This document shows, in pieces, positions 16,592-25,165 of a DNA stretch of 64,000 bases (position 1 is its first letter; each line of letters begins with the position of its first letter). This stretch comes from Clostridiales bacterium (GTDB lineage: Bacteria; Bacillota; Clostridia; Christensenellales; CAG-138). Location of the stretch: assembly GCA_004557245.1 (NCBI GenBank), contig SFEL01000006.1, positions 54,971-118,970 of the forward strand, in the 5' to 3' direction. The notes below the pieces were generated by a model that saw only the letters and a list, made by a program, of their open reading frames with translations, made no database searches and had not been told where the DNA came from. The position numbers and the translations under genes were made by a program.

Positions 16592-17419
16592 TTACGCATG
16601 GCCGCGCCAACGTATCAGCCGCTTTTCGAAGAAGGCAACCGCGTAATACATGGCGGCGGCGAGCACGCAGAGTATCACTATACTGGCCATAACAAGGTCC
16701 AGCTTGAACACCTGGCTGCCGTATACGATCAAATATCCGAGCCCGGCCCGCGAGACCAGATATTCGCCGACTATGACTCCAACCCAGCTCATGCCCACGC
16801 TTATCTTGAGGGCGCTCATAATTGTGGGCACGGAGGCGGGAAGCACTACCATTGTGAGTATTTGCAGTTTAGTCGCGCCCAGCGTCCTCATGAGAAGCTG
16901 CTTTTCGCCGGTTATCTCGTTGAAGCCTGCCAGCACCGTCATTACCGTCACTACGAGGGATATAAGCAGGCCCATTATGATTATGCTCTTTACCCCTGCG
17001 CCGAACCACACTATGAGTATGGGCCCCAAGGCTATCTTTGGCAGTGCGTTGAGCACCACGAGGTATGGATCAAGTATTCTGGCGAGACTTTTGCTCCACC
17101 AGAGGAGTATGGCGATAAGCGTGCCCAGTATTGTGCCCAGGATGAAGCCTACTACAGTCTCATAAAGAGTTATGCCTATATGATGGAACAGCTCGTTGCC
17201 GTTGTACAGCCGGGCTACAGTACTCATTACCTGTGACGGCGAGCTCATGATAAACGGGTCTATCCAGCCCATTCTTGCCGACAGCTCCCATAGTATGAGC
17301 GCCGCTATGAGTATGAAGTATCTGAAGAACGTTACACGCCTGTCGGCCTTTTTCACGGACGACAGGAACCGGGCATGTTCGGGGGAAACTGCCGTGGTAT
17401 CCCGCTTATTGCTCATCAT
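16592..17419 (-). CDS. ABC transporter permease, SsuC/TauC/ThiX type
   Basis: A 275-residue inner-membrane subunit with about six hydrophobic segments. The cytoplasmic loop carries the EAA-type motif around MRTLGATKLQILTMVVLPASVP, which docks on the ATPase. The family imports sulfonates, taurine, nitrate, aromatic acids or thiamine precursors. It overlaps the end of the ATPase gene by 14 bases. No substrate-binding lipoprotein is adjacent, so the substrate cannot be assigned. Confidence 0.92.
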   Translation of the reverse strand: MMSNKRDTTAVSPEHARFLSSVKKADRRVTFFRYFILIAALILWELSARMGWIDPFIMSSPSQVMSTVARLYNGNELFHHIGITLYETVVGFILGTILGTLIAILLWWSKSLARILDPYLVVLNALPKIALGPILIVWFGAGVKSIIIMGLLISLVVTVMTVLAGFNEITGEKQLLMRTLGATKLQILTMVVLPASVPTIMSALKISVGMSWVGVIVGEYLVSRAGLGYLIVYGSQVFKLDLVMASIVILCVLAAAMYYAVAFFEKRLIRWRGHA

Positions 17420-18158
17420 GGTCGATCTCCTTCCATATCATATCGAAGTAATCCTTAAATTCAGGGCTGTTGCGCCGGGAAAGAGGCGTATTGCCAACCG
17501 TGAGTTCTATCCTATGCACTGCCCGCAGCTTGGCAGGGCGGGAGGAAAACACCAGTATCCTGTCGCTCATGGATATGGCCTCCGATATGTCGTGGGTGAC
17601 AAGTATAGCTGTTTTGCCTTCCTTTCGGATTATGCCGTAAATCTCGTCTGAGACGGTAAGGCGCGTTTGATAATCCAGCGCGGAGAACGGCTCATCGAGC
17701 AGCAGCAGCTCCGGAGAGCAGGCCAGGGTGCGTATCAGCGCCACCTTCTGCCGCATGCCGCCGGAAAGCTGCCGGGGATAGCTCTTTGCAAAGTCTGAAA
17801 GGCCATAGGTCTTCAGCAGGCTGTTGGTAAATGCCCGCGTTTCTTCATTCAACATACCCTTGACCTGAAGGCCGAGCAGCACGTTGCCTTCCACCGTGCG
17901 CCAGTCTAGCAGGTGATCTCTTTGCAGCATATATCCCGGCCTTGACTTGCCATAAAGGTTTATTCTGCCTCGGCTGGGCTGCATAAGCCCGTCTATCATT
18001 GAAAGTATGCTGGTTTTTCCGCATCCGGACGGGCCGACTATAGACAGAAATTCGCCCTTTTCAACGGCGAATGATATATCCTCAACGGCCAACGTCTCAC
18101 CGTCCAGTTCGTGGTATGCAAGACCCACGTGGTCCGCTTCAAGCAATATTTCAGCCAT
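17406..18158 (-). CDS. ABC transporter ATP-binding protein, SsuB/TauB type
   Basis: A 250-residue nucleotide-binding subunit. It has Walker A GPSGCGKTS, a Q-loop, the signature LSGGMRQK, Walker B LLLLDEPFSALD and the switch His in LVTHDISEA. I chose the ATG at 18158, which has GGAGG 9 bases upstream; the frame is open further but without such a site. It is the first gene of a two-gene operon with the permease. Confidence 0.93.
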   Translation of the reverse strand: MAEILLEADHVGLAYHELDGETLAVEDISFAVEKGEFLSIVGPSGCGKTSILSMIDGLMQPSRGRINLYGKSRPGYMLQRDHLLDWRTVEGNVLLGLQVKGMLNEETRAFTNSLLKTYGLSDFAKSYPRQLSGGMRQKVALIRTLACSPELLLLDEPFSALDYQTRLTVSDEIYGIIRKEGKTAILVTHDISEAISMSDRILVFSSRPAKLRAVHRIELTVGNTPLSRRNSPEFKDYFDMIWKEIDHDEQ

Positions 18159-18269
18159 ACAAAGCCTCCGTTTACTGTTTATACACCAATGTATTCCTTG
18201 TAAGTGCCACCTGTGCGCGGTGTAACAAAAATATACTCTGTACGTAATATGTAATAGGGAGGAGATAAC

Positions 18270-18461
18270 ATGCAAAGAAGGCCGTCCGTTGTACATATAA
18301 GAAGAGGGTGCTGTAAGCGGCGGACTCTGAGATGCGGCTTGGTATTTTTGCTTACGCTGATACTGCTGCTGTGCCTTGGGGTGGGTTTTTTGAGGTGCCT
18401 TTTCTGGGCGGGGATAATTACAGCCCTGTTCAGGCTGTTCATTATAGGCGTATTCTTATAA
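18270..18461 (+). CDS. Small basic membrane protein (63 aa)
   Basis: I do not recognise a family. The N-terminal 23 residues are rich in Arg, Lys and Cys (including RRGCCKRR). A hydrophobic block from about 24 to the C-terminus can form one or two membrane helices. A strong GGGAGGAG ribosome site lies 6-8 bases before the ATG, which is the best evidence that it is real. It is divergent from the ABC operon and ends before the terminator at 18479-18504. It could be a sporulation or envelope microprotein, but nothing in sequence proves that. Confidence 0.6.
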   Translation: MQRRPSVVHIRRGCCKRRTLRCGLVFLLTLILLLCLGVGFLRCLFWAGIITALFRLFIIGVFL

Positions 18462-18474
18462 AAATATACAGTAT

Positions 18475-18504
18475 AAAAAACAGACCGACGAGAATCGGTC
18501 TGTT
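18475..18504. terminator. Terminator of rpmB, shared with the small membrane gene
   Basis: Ten-base perfect arms (18479-18488 and 18495-18504) with a 6-base loop. On the minus strand six Ts follow, so it ends rpmB efficiently. Confidence 0.85.
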
Positions 18505-18524
18505 ATATTTGCATTGGCTGAAAA

Positions 18525-18716
18525 TCAGACGCTGCGCTGAACTTTGCCGGAACGAAGGCAGCGAGTGCAAACGTTCATCTTGGTGACGGTACCATCAACT
18601 ACTACGCTGACGCGCTGAATGTTGGGGGCCCAAGCATGGGGGGTCTTTCTGTTGGAATGGCTTACGCGATTACCGGACATAACACCCTTGTTGCAAACTT
18701 CACAGAACTTACTCAT
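18525..18716 (-). CDS. rpmB: 50S ribosomal protein L28, zinc-binding form
   Basis: A 63-residue large-subunit protein. The N-terminal MSKFCEVCNKG and the later CTRCLRSGK give a four-cysteine zinc knuckle (the C+ form). The central SHSNRKTPHAW is conserved. It is monocistronic with a clear promoter and terminator. Zinc-bearing L28 is the standard copy; no zinc-free paralogue is in the window. Confidence 0.97.
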   Translation of the reverse strand: MSKFCEVCNKGVMSGNRVSHSNRKTPHAWAPNIQRVSVVVDGTVTKMNVCTRCLRSGKVQRSV

Positions 18717-18770
18717 GTATTTACACCTCCTTACCGACAGTAAGCATATATGCTAAAATCAAACATTGCT

Positions 18771-18799
18771 ATTCTAACACAAGGAAAGGTGTTTGGCAA
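18771..18799 (-). promoter_or_regulatory. Sigma-A-type promoter of rpmB
   Basis: Reading leftward: TTGCCA, a 17-base spacer, TAGAAT. The leader to the ATG is about 50 bases. Confidence 0.75.
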
Positions 18800-18900
18800 G
18801 GGTATTTTACACGGGCGAAACAAATATTTTGCTGAAAAAAGCCTTAAAAGTATTCCAAAGCGGTTCTAAAGGGAGTATGCTTTAGTTGATTAAGAAATTT

Positions 18901-19078
18901 TACCATCAGTTGACAAGAGCACACAAGCCCTAAAGGCTTGTCTTGGGACGCTCCTGCGTTCTCGTCGCTTGTATTACATCCAGTAGTACTGCGCTCCTCG
19001 GCCTTGGATCGCCCTCAAAACAAGCTCTTTAGGGTCTTTGGCTTCTAAAACCTTGTGTGTCCTTGTCAACTGATGGTA
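18901..19078. repeat. MITE-like palindromic element
   Basis: Terminal inverted repeats of 27 bases (18901-18927 and 19052-19078) match at 25 positions. Pairing continues inward with interruptions (CCCTAAAG, GCTTG and further), so the whole 178 bases can fold into one long hairpin. It has no coding frame of note. It ends 4 bases before the ribosome site of the next gene, so it sits in that gene's leader. A non-autonomous transposable element or a structured leader RNA are both possible. Confidence 0.6.
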
Positions 19079-19091
19079 CCTGGAGGATATG

Positions 19092-19682
19092 ATGAAGAGA
19101 AGCATAAGGCTTATCATTATCATGGCGGTTTCTACGCTTTTTCTCTGTGCGGGCTGTGCAGGGCAGGAGGATTCGGCAATAGACGTTACGGTTACTGCGC
19201 CCTCTGGTACAGCAGCGCCCGAAGAAAAGGTACAACCCGAAACTGCTGAGGAAGCGCCGGAGGCTGGGGAATCACATCAAAGCCCTGCCCAGGCGGACGA
19301 CGTAAGAGGATTGTGGGAAAAGATATACGGCTACTGGAACGGAGGAGATCAGCGCTACGCTGCATTTACCGTGAACAAAAAAGGTCTGCTGCAATTTGAA
19401 TACGGCAAATGGGATACCGTGGGTCGTGGAGCCGGATACGTGGAAAAAGCCCTTACGCCAATCGTCTATGGCACGGAGGACGAGATACGCCTGCAGGTAT
19501 ACTGGCCCGCGTACGAGAGCGAGGTGACAGGCAGGCTGGAAGAAATGACGGCTGCCGTGACGCTGAGGGTAAAGGATATCGACAATGAGGAGATAGACGT
19601 AAAAGTTGGAGATGAAGACTGGCTGCTGGGCGTATATGGCGGAAGGACTTTAGAGGAAGCATACATAGCAAACCAAAACTAA
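19092..19682 (+). CDS. Hypothetical lipoprotein
   Basis: A 196-residue protein of unknown function. It has a lipoprotein signal (basic start, hydrophobic run, CAGC box with Cys near 21), an Ala/Glu/Pro-rich linker to about residue 70, and a C-terminal globular part with tryptophans in GLWEKIYGYWN and a likely beta-rich fold. I chose the ATG at 19092 because GGAGG lies 5 bases upstream; an ATG directly before it at 19089 is too close to the site. The gene sits between two repeat elements. Confidence 0.75.
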   Translation: MKRSIRLIIIMAVSTLFLCAGCAGQEDSAIDVTVTAPSGTAAPEEKVQPETAEEAPEAGESHQSPAQADDVRGLWEKIYGYWNGGDQRYAAFTVNKKGLLQFEYGKWDTVGRGAGYVEKALTPIVYGTEDEIRLQVYWPAYESEVTGRLEEMTAAVTLRVKDIDNEEIDVKVGDEDWLLGVYGGRTLEEAYIANQN

Positions 19683-19702
19683 AAGGCGGCTTCCGCCGCT
19701 TC

Positions 19703-19944
19703 AGTCTGTCGAAAAACCCCGGGGTTGATAAGGGGCTGCAGCCCCTTATGTTCAATCCGGCTCTGACGACACAAGGTGAATTGCCACGCAGGGGCAAGAG
19801 AAGGCCCCCTGGGGGGTGTGCGTCAAAACGGATGAAAACCCAGAGGTTTTCGTACTTTGCATTCGGTGCTGACCGCGCTATAGGCGCAAGCACCGGATGA
19901 AAAAAACTCGAAAAAGTGGCGTTCAGCCACTTTTTCGACAGTCT
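19703..19944. repeat. Hairpin-rich repeat element with short terminal inverted repeats
   Basis: Ends AGTCTGTCGAAAAA and TTTTTCGACAGTCT are inverted copies at 13 of 14 positions. Inside are a perfect 22-base palindrome (19728-19749), a GAAAACC/GGTTTTC hairpin, and a 12-base-arm hairpin at 19909-19937. The last hairpin is closely similar to the one at 32579-32615. No coding frame fits. It fills the whole gap between a lipoprotein stop and the WG-protein stop, and may also end both transcripts. Confidence 0.55.
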
Positions 19945-19946
19945 CT

Positions 19947-21095
19947 TTAATACAGCAGCGCTTCGCTGCCGCTCTTGTCTACTATGTACCAGCTTCCATC
20001 CTTCATGGATACCGCAAAACCGTCTTTGAAATCACCGGCCTCGGAGTACCGGTAGTCGATTTTCAGCTCGCCGTAGGGGTCTATATAACCCCATAGCCCT
20101 TGGCTGCTCTGCACTGCCGCGTAACCCCCGGAAAACGAGTGGGCGTCAGCGTATTGAGGAGCTATGAGCGTGGCGCCGCCGGTATTTATGAAGCCCCACT
20201 GCCCGTCGATGCGCACAGCCGCATATCCTCCCGAAAAGGGCCTTGCAGCGGAGTATGTCTTTTTGAAAGCGCTCTTGCCGTATTTGTTCATATAATAGCA
20301 GCCGCTGCTGTCGGTTATCAGGGCAAAGTCTTCTTTATAGCCTTCGCCTGAAGAGCCGGCGTTGAGGGTTATGAGCGCCTTACCTACCTTGTCGATTATA
20401 TAGCTCTTGGAGGACAGAGAGACGAAGGCGAGGTCATTTGAGAATACATTGGCGGAGGACCATTTTTCGGATATGGCAATGTTGCCCATAACGTCAATGT
20501 AGCCGAAGCTGGAAGCTGTGCGCACTGCAGCCCTTCCGCAGCCGAAGGGGCCTGCCTCCCTGTAGCTATAGTCTATCTTTATATTGCCGGAAGCGTCAAT
20601 ATACCCCCACTTGCCGTCCTTTTCAACCGCTGCCATACCCTCCGCGAAGTCGGATACCGATGACCATGCCGGCTCGGCTATCCACGCGCCGGATCTGTCA
20701 ATCAAGCCGTACAGGCCGTCCTTTGCGGCAAAGGCTACGTTGCCGTCAAATTCGTTTGCGGCGGAAAAGGCGGGGAGTATGACTATCTCGCCCGATGTGT
20801 TCTTGTATCCCCACAGGCTGTTTTCGAGGAAGGGAATAAGCCTGCCCGCAGTGGCGGTGGAGACTGCACGGGGAGTAGGGGTAGGTTTGGCGGCTTCTAT
20901 TGCCGCTGCTTCCTCTTCAGCCTTGCGCAGCTCCTCTTCTTTTAATACGTTAGCGCCGCCCGCACTGTATGTGAGGCCAAATACTACCGCGCCCAACAGC
21001 AGCAGGCAGAGCGTATATCCATAAAGGGAAAGCAGCGAGTGCTTTCCCTTTTTTCCGGTATTTCCATGATTGTTGTTCGGCTGTCTTGATTCCAT
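19947..21095 (-). CDS. Membrane-anchored WG-repeat protein
   Basis: A 382-residue protein. A short basic cytoplasmic tail precedes one membrane helix (about 24-44), then a Glu/Ala-rich segment and a TPTPR linker. From about residue 85 to the end there are about seven WG/beta-hairpin repeats of the form GKWGYIDxSGxI. WG repeats are thought to build an extracellular binding surface; the ligand is unknown. It lies 13 bases after the LysR gene and is probably co-transcribed with it. The ribosome site is weak. Confidence 0.85.
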   Translation of the reverse strand: MESRQPNNNHGNTGKKGKHSLLSLYGYTLCLLLLGAVVFGLTYSAGGANVLKEEELRKAEEEAAAIEAAKPTPTPRAVSTATAGRLIPFLENSLWGYKNTSGEIVILPAFSAANEFDGNVAFAAKDGLYGLIDRSGAWIAEPAWSSVSDFAEGMAAVEKDGKWGYIDASGNIKIDYSYREAGPFGCGRAAVRTASSFGYIDVMGNIAISEKWSSANVFSNDLAFVSLSSKSYIIDKVGKALITLNAGSSGEGYKEDFALITDSSGCYYMNKYGKSAFKKTYSAARPFSGGYAAVRIDGQWGFINTGGATLIAPQYADAHSFSGGYAAVQSSQGLWGYIDPYGELKIDYRYSEAGDFKDGFAVSMKDGSWYIVDKSGSEALLY

Positions 21096-21108
21096 AATAT
21101 ACCTGGTG

Positions 21109-22008
21109 CTAGGCCTGTACGTTCTGGTTTTCCATCACGATATTGATGAACCTCTCCGCGGCTGCGGAAAGAGGTACGCCCTCCAGCGAGATAAGTCCTA
21201 TGCCTCTTGAAGGCATGGGCTCTGCAAGGTCTATCTTGAACAGCTCTCCGCTGTTTATGGCTTCGCTGGCGAATTCATAAGTGACGCACGCCACGCCCAG
21301 GCCTATTTTGGCGAAGTTTACCAGCAGGCTGTGAGCGCCCAACTCTATCTCGGGGTGAAGCGTCACGTTGCAGACGGAGGCAAAGTCGTCCAGATATTTT
21401 CTGGAGTTGGAAGCCTGCTCAAGGAGTACCAGAGGCTCACGGGCCAGCTCGGCCATGGTGACCTTACGGCCCTTGAGGTGGGCGAACCTGTCAGAAGCTA
21501 CGAATACGTCGTGTACCTTGAGAACATCGCGGACGCAGAGGGCGCTGTCTACTACCGGCAGGTTGACGAGGGCTATATCTACCTTGCCGACCTTGAGCAG
21601 TTCGACGGTGTCAGGGGTAGTACGGTTTGTGACCTGAAGCTGTACCTCGGGATATTCTGTATGGAACTTTTCAAGGTAGGGCAGCAGGAAAAACTGGCAC
21701 AGAGTGTCGCTGGCGCCTATCATAAGGCCGCCTGACTGCAATGTGCGCATGCGGTTCAGCTTGTCCTCGGCTGCTGATATGAGACTTATTGCCTTATCGG
21801 CATAGCTGTAAAGCATACGTCCCTCACTTGTCAGGGTTATGCCACGGCTGGTGCGGGTAAAGAGGGTGCAGCCCAGCATGTACTCTAACCTGTGCATGGA
21901 CTGGCTGATGGCAGGTTGGCTCACGTAGAGCTCCCTTGCAGCATGTGAGAGGCTGCCGCAGCGGGCGACTGTACAGAATATGCTGTAAAGATCCAGATCG
22001 GCCGGCAT
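21109..22008 (-). CDS. LysR-family transcriptional regulator
   Basis: A 299-residue regulator. The N-terminal helix-turn-helix includes SLSHAARELYVSQPAISQSMHRLE, and the C-terminal part is a two-lobed periplasmic-binding-like effector domain starting near residue 90 (GGLMIGAS). The start at 22008 has GGAGG 8 bases upstream. The sequence resembles CysB/CynR-type members, but the effector is not predictable. The long AT-rich gap upstream probably holds its own operator. Confidence 0.92.
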   Translation of the reverse strand: MPADLDLYSIFCTVARCGSLSHAARELYVSQPAISQSMHRLEYMLGCTLFTRTSRGITLTSEGRMLYSYADKAISLISAAEDKLNRMRTLQSGGLMIGASDTLCQFFLLPYLEKFHTEYPEVQLQVTNRTTPDTVELLKVGKVDIALVNLPVVDSALCVRDVLKVHDVFVASDRFAHLKGRKVTMAELAREPLVLLEQASNSRKYLDDFASVCNVTLHPEIELGAHSLLVNFAKIGLGVACVTYEFASEAINSGELFKIDLAEPMPSRGIGLISLEGVPLSAAAERFINIVMENQNVQA

Positions 22009-22344
22009 TGTTGTTTGTTCCTCCTGGTTGTATTGTATCCGCAAAAGCAAACGGGGAATTATTTGTTCCCGTATTGCCTGTTTACGGTTAAAGTGCTAAG
22101 ATGATTAAAACTAATATCCATTCTACCTATAATTTTTAATTATATAGTATTTCCTCTGCCTTTGCAATTGAAAATATAGGTGGATTTCAAAAATCGGGCA
22201 GTTTTATTTGTGTTATTGTTGCTCAGTGGTGTAAAATGAACTGTAAACCATTACTTCGCTTCAAAAGATGTAAATATTTCTAAATTATAATGCGGGATTT
22301 ATTTAAGATAGTTAAAACTCACTTTTATAATAAGAGGGCTGGAT
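22009..22344. other. AT-rich intergenic region between divergent genes
   Basis: No coding frame or RNA gene seen. TTGTGT with an 18-base spacer to TAAAAT near 22210-22240 and TATAAT at 22286 and 22326 are possible rightward promoter parts. The region is the likely control site for the LysR and glycosylase genes. Confidence 0.5.
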
Positions 22345-22914
22345 ATGACAAAGTACTATTGGAAAGAGCTTTATTCCGAAATTAACGGCTGTCAAAAATG
22401 CAGACTTTGCGAACAGCGCACCAATATAGTGATAGGCGAAGGCGACCCTAAAGCCACTATAATGTTCATAGGCGAGGGGCCTGGGCGGGACGAGGATTTG
22501 TCCGGCCGTCCTTTCGTTGGCAGGGCGGGGCAGCTGTTAGATAAGATGATAGGCGCAATAGGGTTCAGGCGGGAGGAAGTATATATCGCCAACGTAGTCA
22601 AGTGCCGCCCGCCAAACAACCGTACCCCGGAGGAGAGCGAGGCCGACGCATGCCTGCCCTATTTAAGAGTGCAGTTCGCCCTTATACGGCCTAAGATAAT
22701 CGTATGTCTTGGCGCTACTGCGGCGAAGTACATTTACGACCCGAATGTGAGGATAACGAGAGACAGGGGAGTGTGGAAAGACAAAAAGGGAGTGTGGATA
22801 CTGCCTACATACCATCCTGCCGCGTTGCTGAGAGATGAATCCAAGAAGCGGGAGGCATGGGAGGATATGCAAAAGTTAAAGCAAAAATACGATGAGATAG
22901 CGCAGAATACTTGA
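22345..22914 (+). CDS. Uracil-DNA glycosylase, family 4 (iron-sulfur)
   Basis: A 189-residue base-excision repair enzyme that removes uracil from DNA. The four cluster cysteines are visible as the CQKC/C pair near 16-20 and the later KCRPP and ACLPY cysteines. The catalytic motif is GEGPGRDED, and the C-terminal YHPAALLR is conserved. Family 4 enzymes are thermophile-type but common in Clostridia. It is followed by yebC with a separate promoter. Confidence 0.93.
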   Translation: MTKYYWKELYSEINGCQKCRLCEQRTNIVIGEGDPKATIMFIGEGPGRDEDLSGRPFVGRAGQLLDKMIGAIGFRREEVYIANVVKCRPPNNRTPEESEADACLPYLRVQFALIRPKIIVCLGATAAKYIYDPNVRITRDRGVWKDKKGVWILPTYHPAALLRDESKKREAWEDMQKLKQKYDEIAQNT

Positions 22915-22940
22915 ATAATCTCCGTATATGGTGCTATAAT
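22911..22940 (+). promoter_or_regulatory. Sigma-A-type promoter of yebC
   Basis: TTGAAT, an 18-base spacer, TATAAT. The -35 overlaps the glycosylase stop codon. Confidence 0.7.
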
Positions 22941-22974
22941 GAGACGTTGATTTATTTAGGAGGAGAAACCTACT

Positions 22975-23724
22975 ATGTCAGGACATTCCAAATGGGCCAA
23001 TATCAAAAATAAAAAAGAAAAGGCAGATAATGCGCGCGGTAAGATCTTTACCAAGATAGGCCGAGAGATTGCCATAGCCGTTAAAGAGGGCGGTAGCGAC
23101 CCTAACAACAACTCCAAGCTCAGAGACGTTATAGCCAAGGCAAAGGCAAACAACATGCCTAATGACAACATTACCCGCTCCATAAAGAAGGCCGCGGGCG
23201 AAATGGGCAGCGTAAACTACGAGGAGATCACCTACGAGGGATACGGCCCCGGCGGTACCGCAATAATCGTAGAAGTCGTTACAGACAACCGTAACCGCAC
23301 CGCCTCCGAGATACGCCATATATTCGACAAGAGCGGCGGCAGCATGGGCGCCACCGGCTGCGTAAGCTGGATGTTCGACAAGAAGGGTCTCATAGTGGTA
23401 GAGCGCAGCGCTTCCATAGATGAGGACGAGCTTATGATGGAAGCTCTTGACGCCGGCGCTGAAGATTTCAACGCTTTGGACGACGTGTATGAGATATACA
23501 CCGCGCCCACCGACTTCTCAGTGGTAAGAGAAGCGCTTGAGGCAAAGGGTCTCAGCTTCCTCTCCGCCGAGATAGGCATGTTCCCTCAGAATACCGTGGA
23601 CGCCACTAAGGACGAAGAACTTGTGGAGAAGATCGAGAAGATGCTGGAACGCTTCGACGACGATGACGACGTTCAGGACGTATATCATAACGCAACTCTA
23701 CCCGAGGAAGAGGAGGAAGACTGA
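22975..23724 (+). CDS. yebC: YebC/TACO1-family protein
   Basis: A 249-residue cytoplasmic protein of the YebC/PmpR family. The start MSGHSKWANIKNKK is diagnostic, followed by the conserved GYGPGGTAIIVE and NRNRTASEIRH. Members were first called transcription regulators; recent work links YebC-type proteins to translation of proline-rich stretches (family knowledge). The C-terminal tail is acidic (DDDDD and EEEEE). AGGAGG lies before the ATG. Confidence 0.96.
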   Translation: MSGHSKWANIKNKKEKADNARGKIFTKIGREIAIAVKEGGSDPNNNSKLRDVIAKAKANNMPNDNITRSIKKAAGEMGSVNYEEITYEGYGPGGTAIIVEVVTDNRNRTASEIRHIFDKSGGSMGATGCVSWMFDKKGLIVVERSASIDEDELMMEALDAGAEDFNALDDVYEIYTAPTDFSVVREALEAKGLSFLSAEIGMFPQNTVDATKDEELVEKIEKMLERFDDDDDVQDVYHNATLPEEEEED

Positions 23725-23800
23725 TATCAGGTCATTTAAACGGCCTCGGGCATAGACGCAAACCCCAAAAAGCGTGAAAAATTTAAAAATCAATAGACCT

Positions 23801-23847
23801 AAACGGCCTGAATTCTGCATTGTGCAGGACTCAGGCCGTTTGTTTTT
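23801..23847 (+). terminator. Terminator of yebC
   Basis: Eleven-base perfect arms (23801-23811 and 23831-23841) are followed by TGTTTTTG. Confidence 0.8.
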
Positions 23848-23932
23848 GTCCCATATGGCGGTTGATGCGATAATCAGCGCGGCACAATGTCTAACAAATG
23901 GAAAATTGTGCAGCGCCTTTTACAGTTAGCGC

Positions 23933-25162
23933 TTATTCTTCAACGCTGGCCTTGGCCTCCGAACGTTCTTTTTCCCGCTGGGCACGCCGCCTGGCAAGGC
24001 GTTCCCTACGCTGCTTTTCCTCGTTGGAATGCTTTACTATCACCGCTATGAGGGCGATAAGCAGCAGTACGGCAGCGCCGCAGGCCGCGTAGAACATGAT
24101 GGGGTCTATGCCGGTGCTGCTGCCGTTTTCGGGCTGCTCCACAGGCTCCTCCACGCCGGGAGTGGGCGCGGCTTCTGCGGGCAGCTGGGGGCTTACGGGC
24201 CTTGCGGGCATTACAGCATAGCGCTGTATGGATTTGTCAGCCTCACTGTATACATAGTAGCCCACCTCGCCGTCGGGATTGCGGCCGTATATGAGGTATA
24301 CGGTACCCTGTGCGTCCTGTCTCGCCCATGCCTTGACCTGCTTGTCGTCTATGGTTATGGTAGTCTCTGTGAAGCCCTCAGGCAGCGCTACAGTGCCGTC
24401 AGGCTCCAGCATGATGTAGGAGCGCGATGTGGAGCTTACCGTCTGATACCTGTACAGAGAGCCCTTAGCGGCGTCATATATGTAGTAGCCGCCATTTTCA
24501 CCTGAAGCATTGGAGAGGTAGAGGAGGGTGGGCGCGTCGGAATCCTGGACGGATACGGCGGGCACGGTCTGTCCCTTGTAATCCACCGTTGTCTCAGAAT
24601 ACTTGGATGGTATAGTCACGTTTTCGAGATTGGTCCAGATGTACATCTGCTGGCCGCCCTCATCGGTTATGCCCTCGGCAAGTATGCCCTCGGTGGCGTA
24701 GTCGGGGGCGGCGGTCTGGGCAGCTGCGGGAGCGGCCGCTATAGATACGGTAACTGAGGCTGCAGCTGTACCCTGATCCTCGCCGCTGTAGCTGAGGGCC
24801 TTGGTTATGTTGAAATCCACTTTGGCCTCTCCCGCGCCGGCAGCTGTAAAGGTTATGCGGGCGGAAAGGGAGGAAGCGCCGTCCTTCTCGGCGGAGACCA
24901 GCGCTATGCGCCCGTCTGACGCGCCGCCGTCTCCCTCGGTGAAGGTGAGGAGGGAGGGGTCGTAGGAGAATTCGCCCTCGGCGGCGGAAAGCTTTTTGCC
25001 GGCAAGGGTGACAGTCACCACGATGGTGTCGCCGGCGGTGACGGAGGTCTTGTCCGCCGTAGCGGTAAGCTCGGGAGCGGCGAACGCCATGGCGGGGAGA
25101 GCTACTAAAAGCAGCATGGCAACAAGAGACAGGACCCGCTTATATGTAATGGAAGTCTTCAT
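23933..25162 (-). CDS. Cohesin-like domain protein with C-terminal membrane anchor
   Basis: A 409-residue secreted, anchored protein. A signal peptide ends near residue 28 (AMAFAAPE). Residues 30-145 fit a cohesin-type beta-sandwich: an AGDTIVVTVTL strand, a EFSYDPSLLTF strand and a final KVDFNITKAL segment. A second beta-rich region with TIPSKY and YYVY motifs follows (150-320), then a Pro/Glu linker, a membrane helix (about 358-380) and a strongly charged tail. It starts 3 bases after the dockerin-bearing SpoIID-like gene, so the two are co-translated and may bind each other. Other Ig-like carbohydrate-module folds remain possible. Confidence 0.75.
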   Translation of the reverse strand: MKTSITYKRVLSLVAMLLLVALPAMAFAAPELTATADKTSVTAGDTIVVTVTLAGKKLSAAEGEFSYDPSLLTFTEGDGGASDGRIALVSAEKDGASSLSARITFTAAGAGEAKVDFNITKALSYSGEDQGTAAASVTVSIAAAPAAAQTAAPDYATEGILAEGITDEGGQQMYIWTNLENVTIPSKYSETTVDYKGQTVPAVSVQDSDAPTLLYLSNASGENGGYYIYDAAKGSLYRYQTVSSTSRSYIMLEPDGTVALPEGFTETTITIDDKQVKAWARQDAQGTVYLIYGRNPDGEVGYYVYSEADKSIQRYAVMPARPVSPQLPAEAAPTPGVEEPVEQPENGSSTGIDPIMFYAACGAAVLLLIALIAVIVKHSNEEKQRRERLARRRAQREKERSEAKASVEE

Positions 25163-25165
25163 TTT

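Noticed and set aside
16094..17236. A 380-codon open frame on the plus strand
   Set aside because: It covers the FAD oxidoreductase and ABC permease in antisense. Composition is Tyr/His-rich shadow type.
18901..19078. A T-box or other known riboswitch in front of the lipoprotein gene
   Set aside because: No T-box sequence or known aptamer core is seen. The long end-to-end inverted repeat fits a mobile palindrome better.
23876..23917. Terminator for the cohesin gene
   Set aside because: An imperfect inverted repeat (GCACAAT and ATTGTGC) is there, but no T-run follows on the minus strand, so I left it out of the features.
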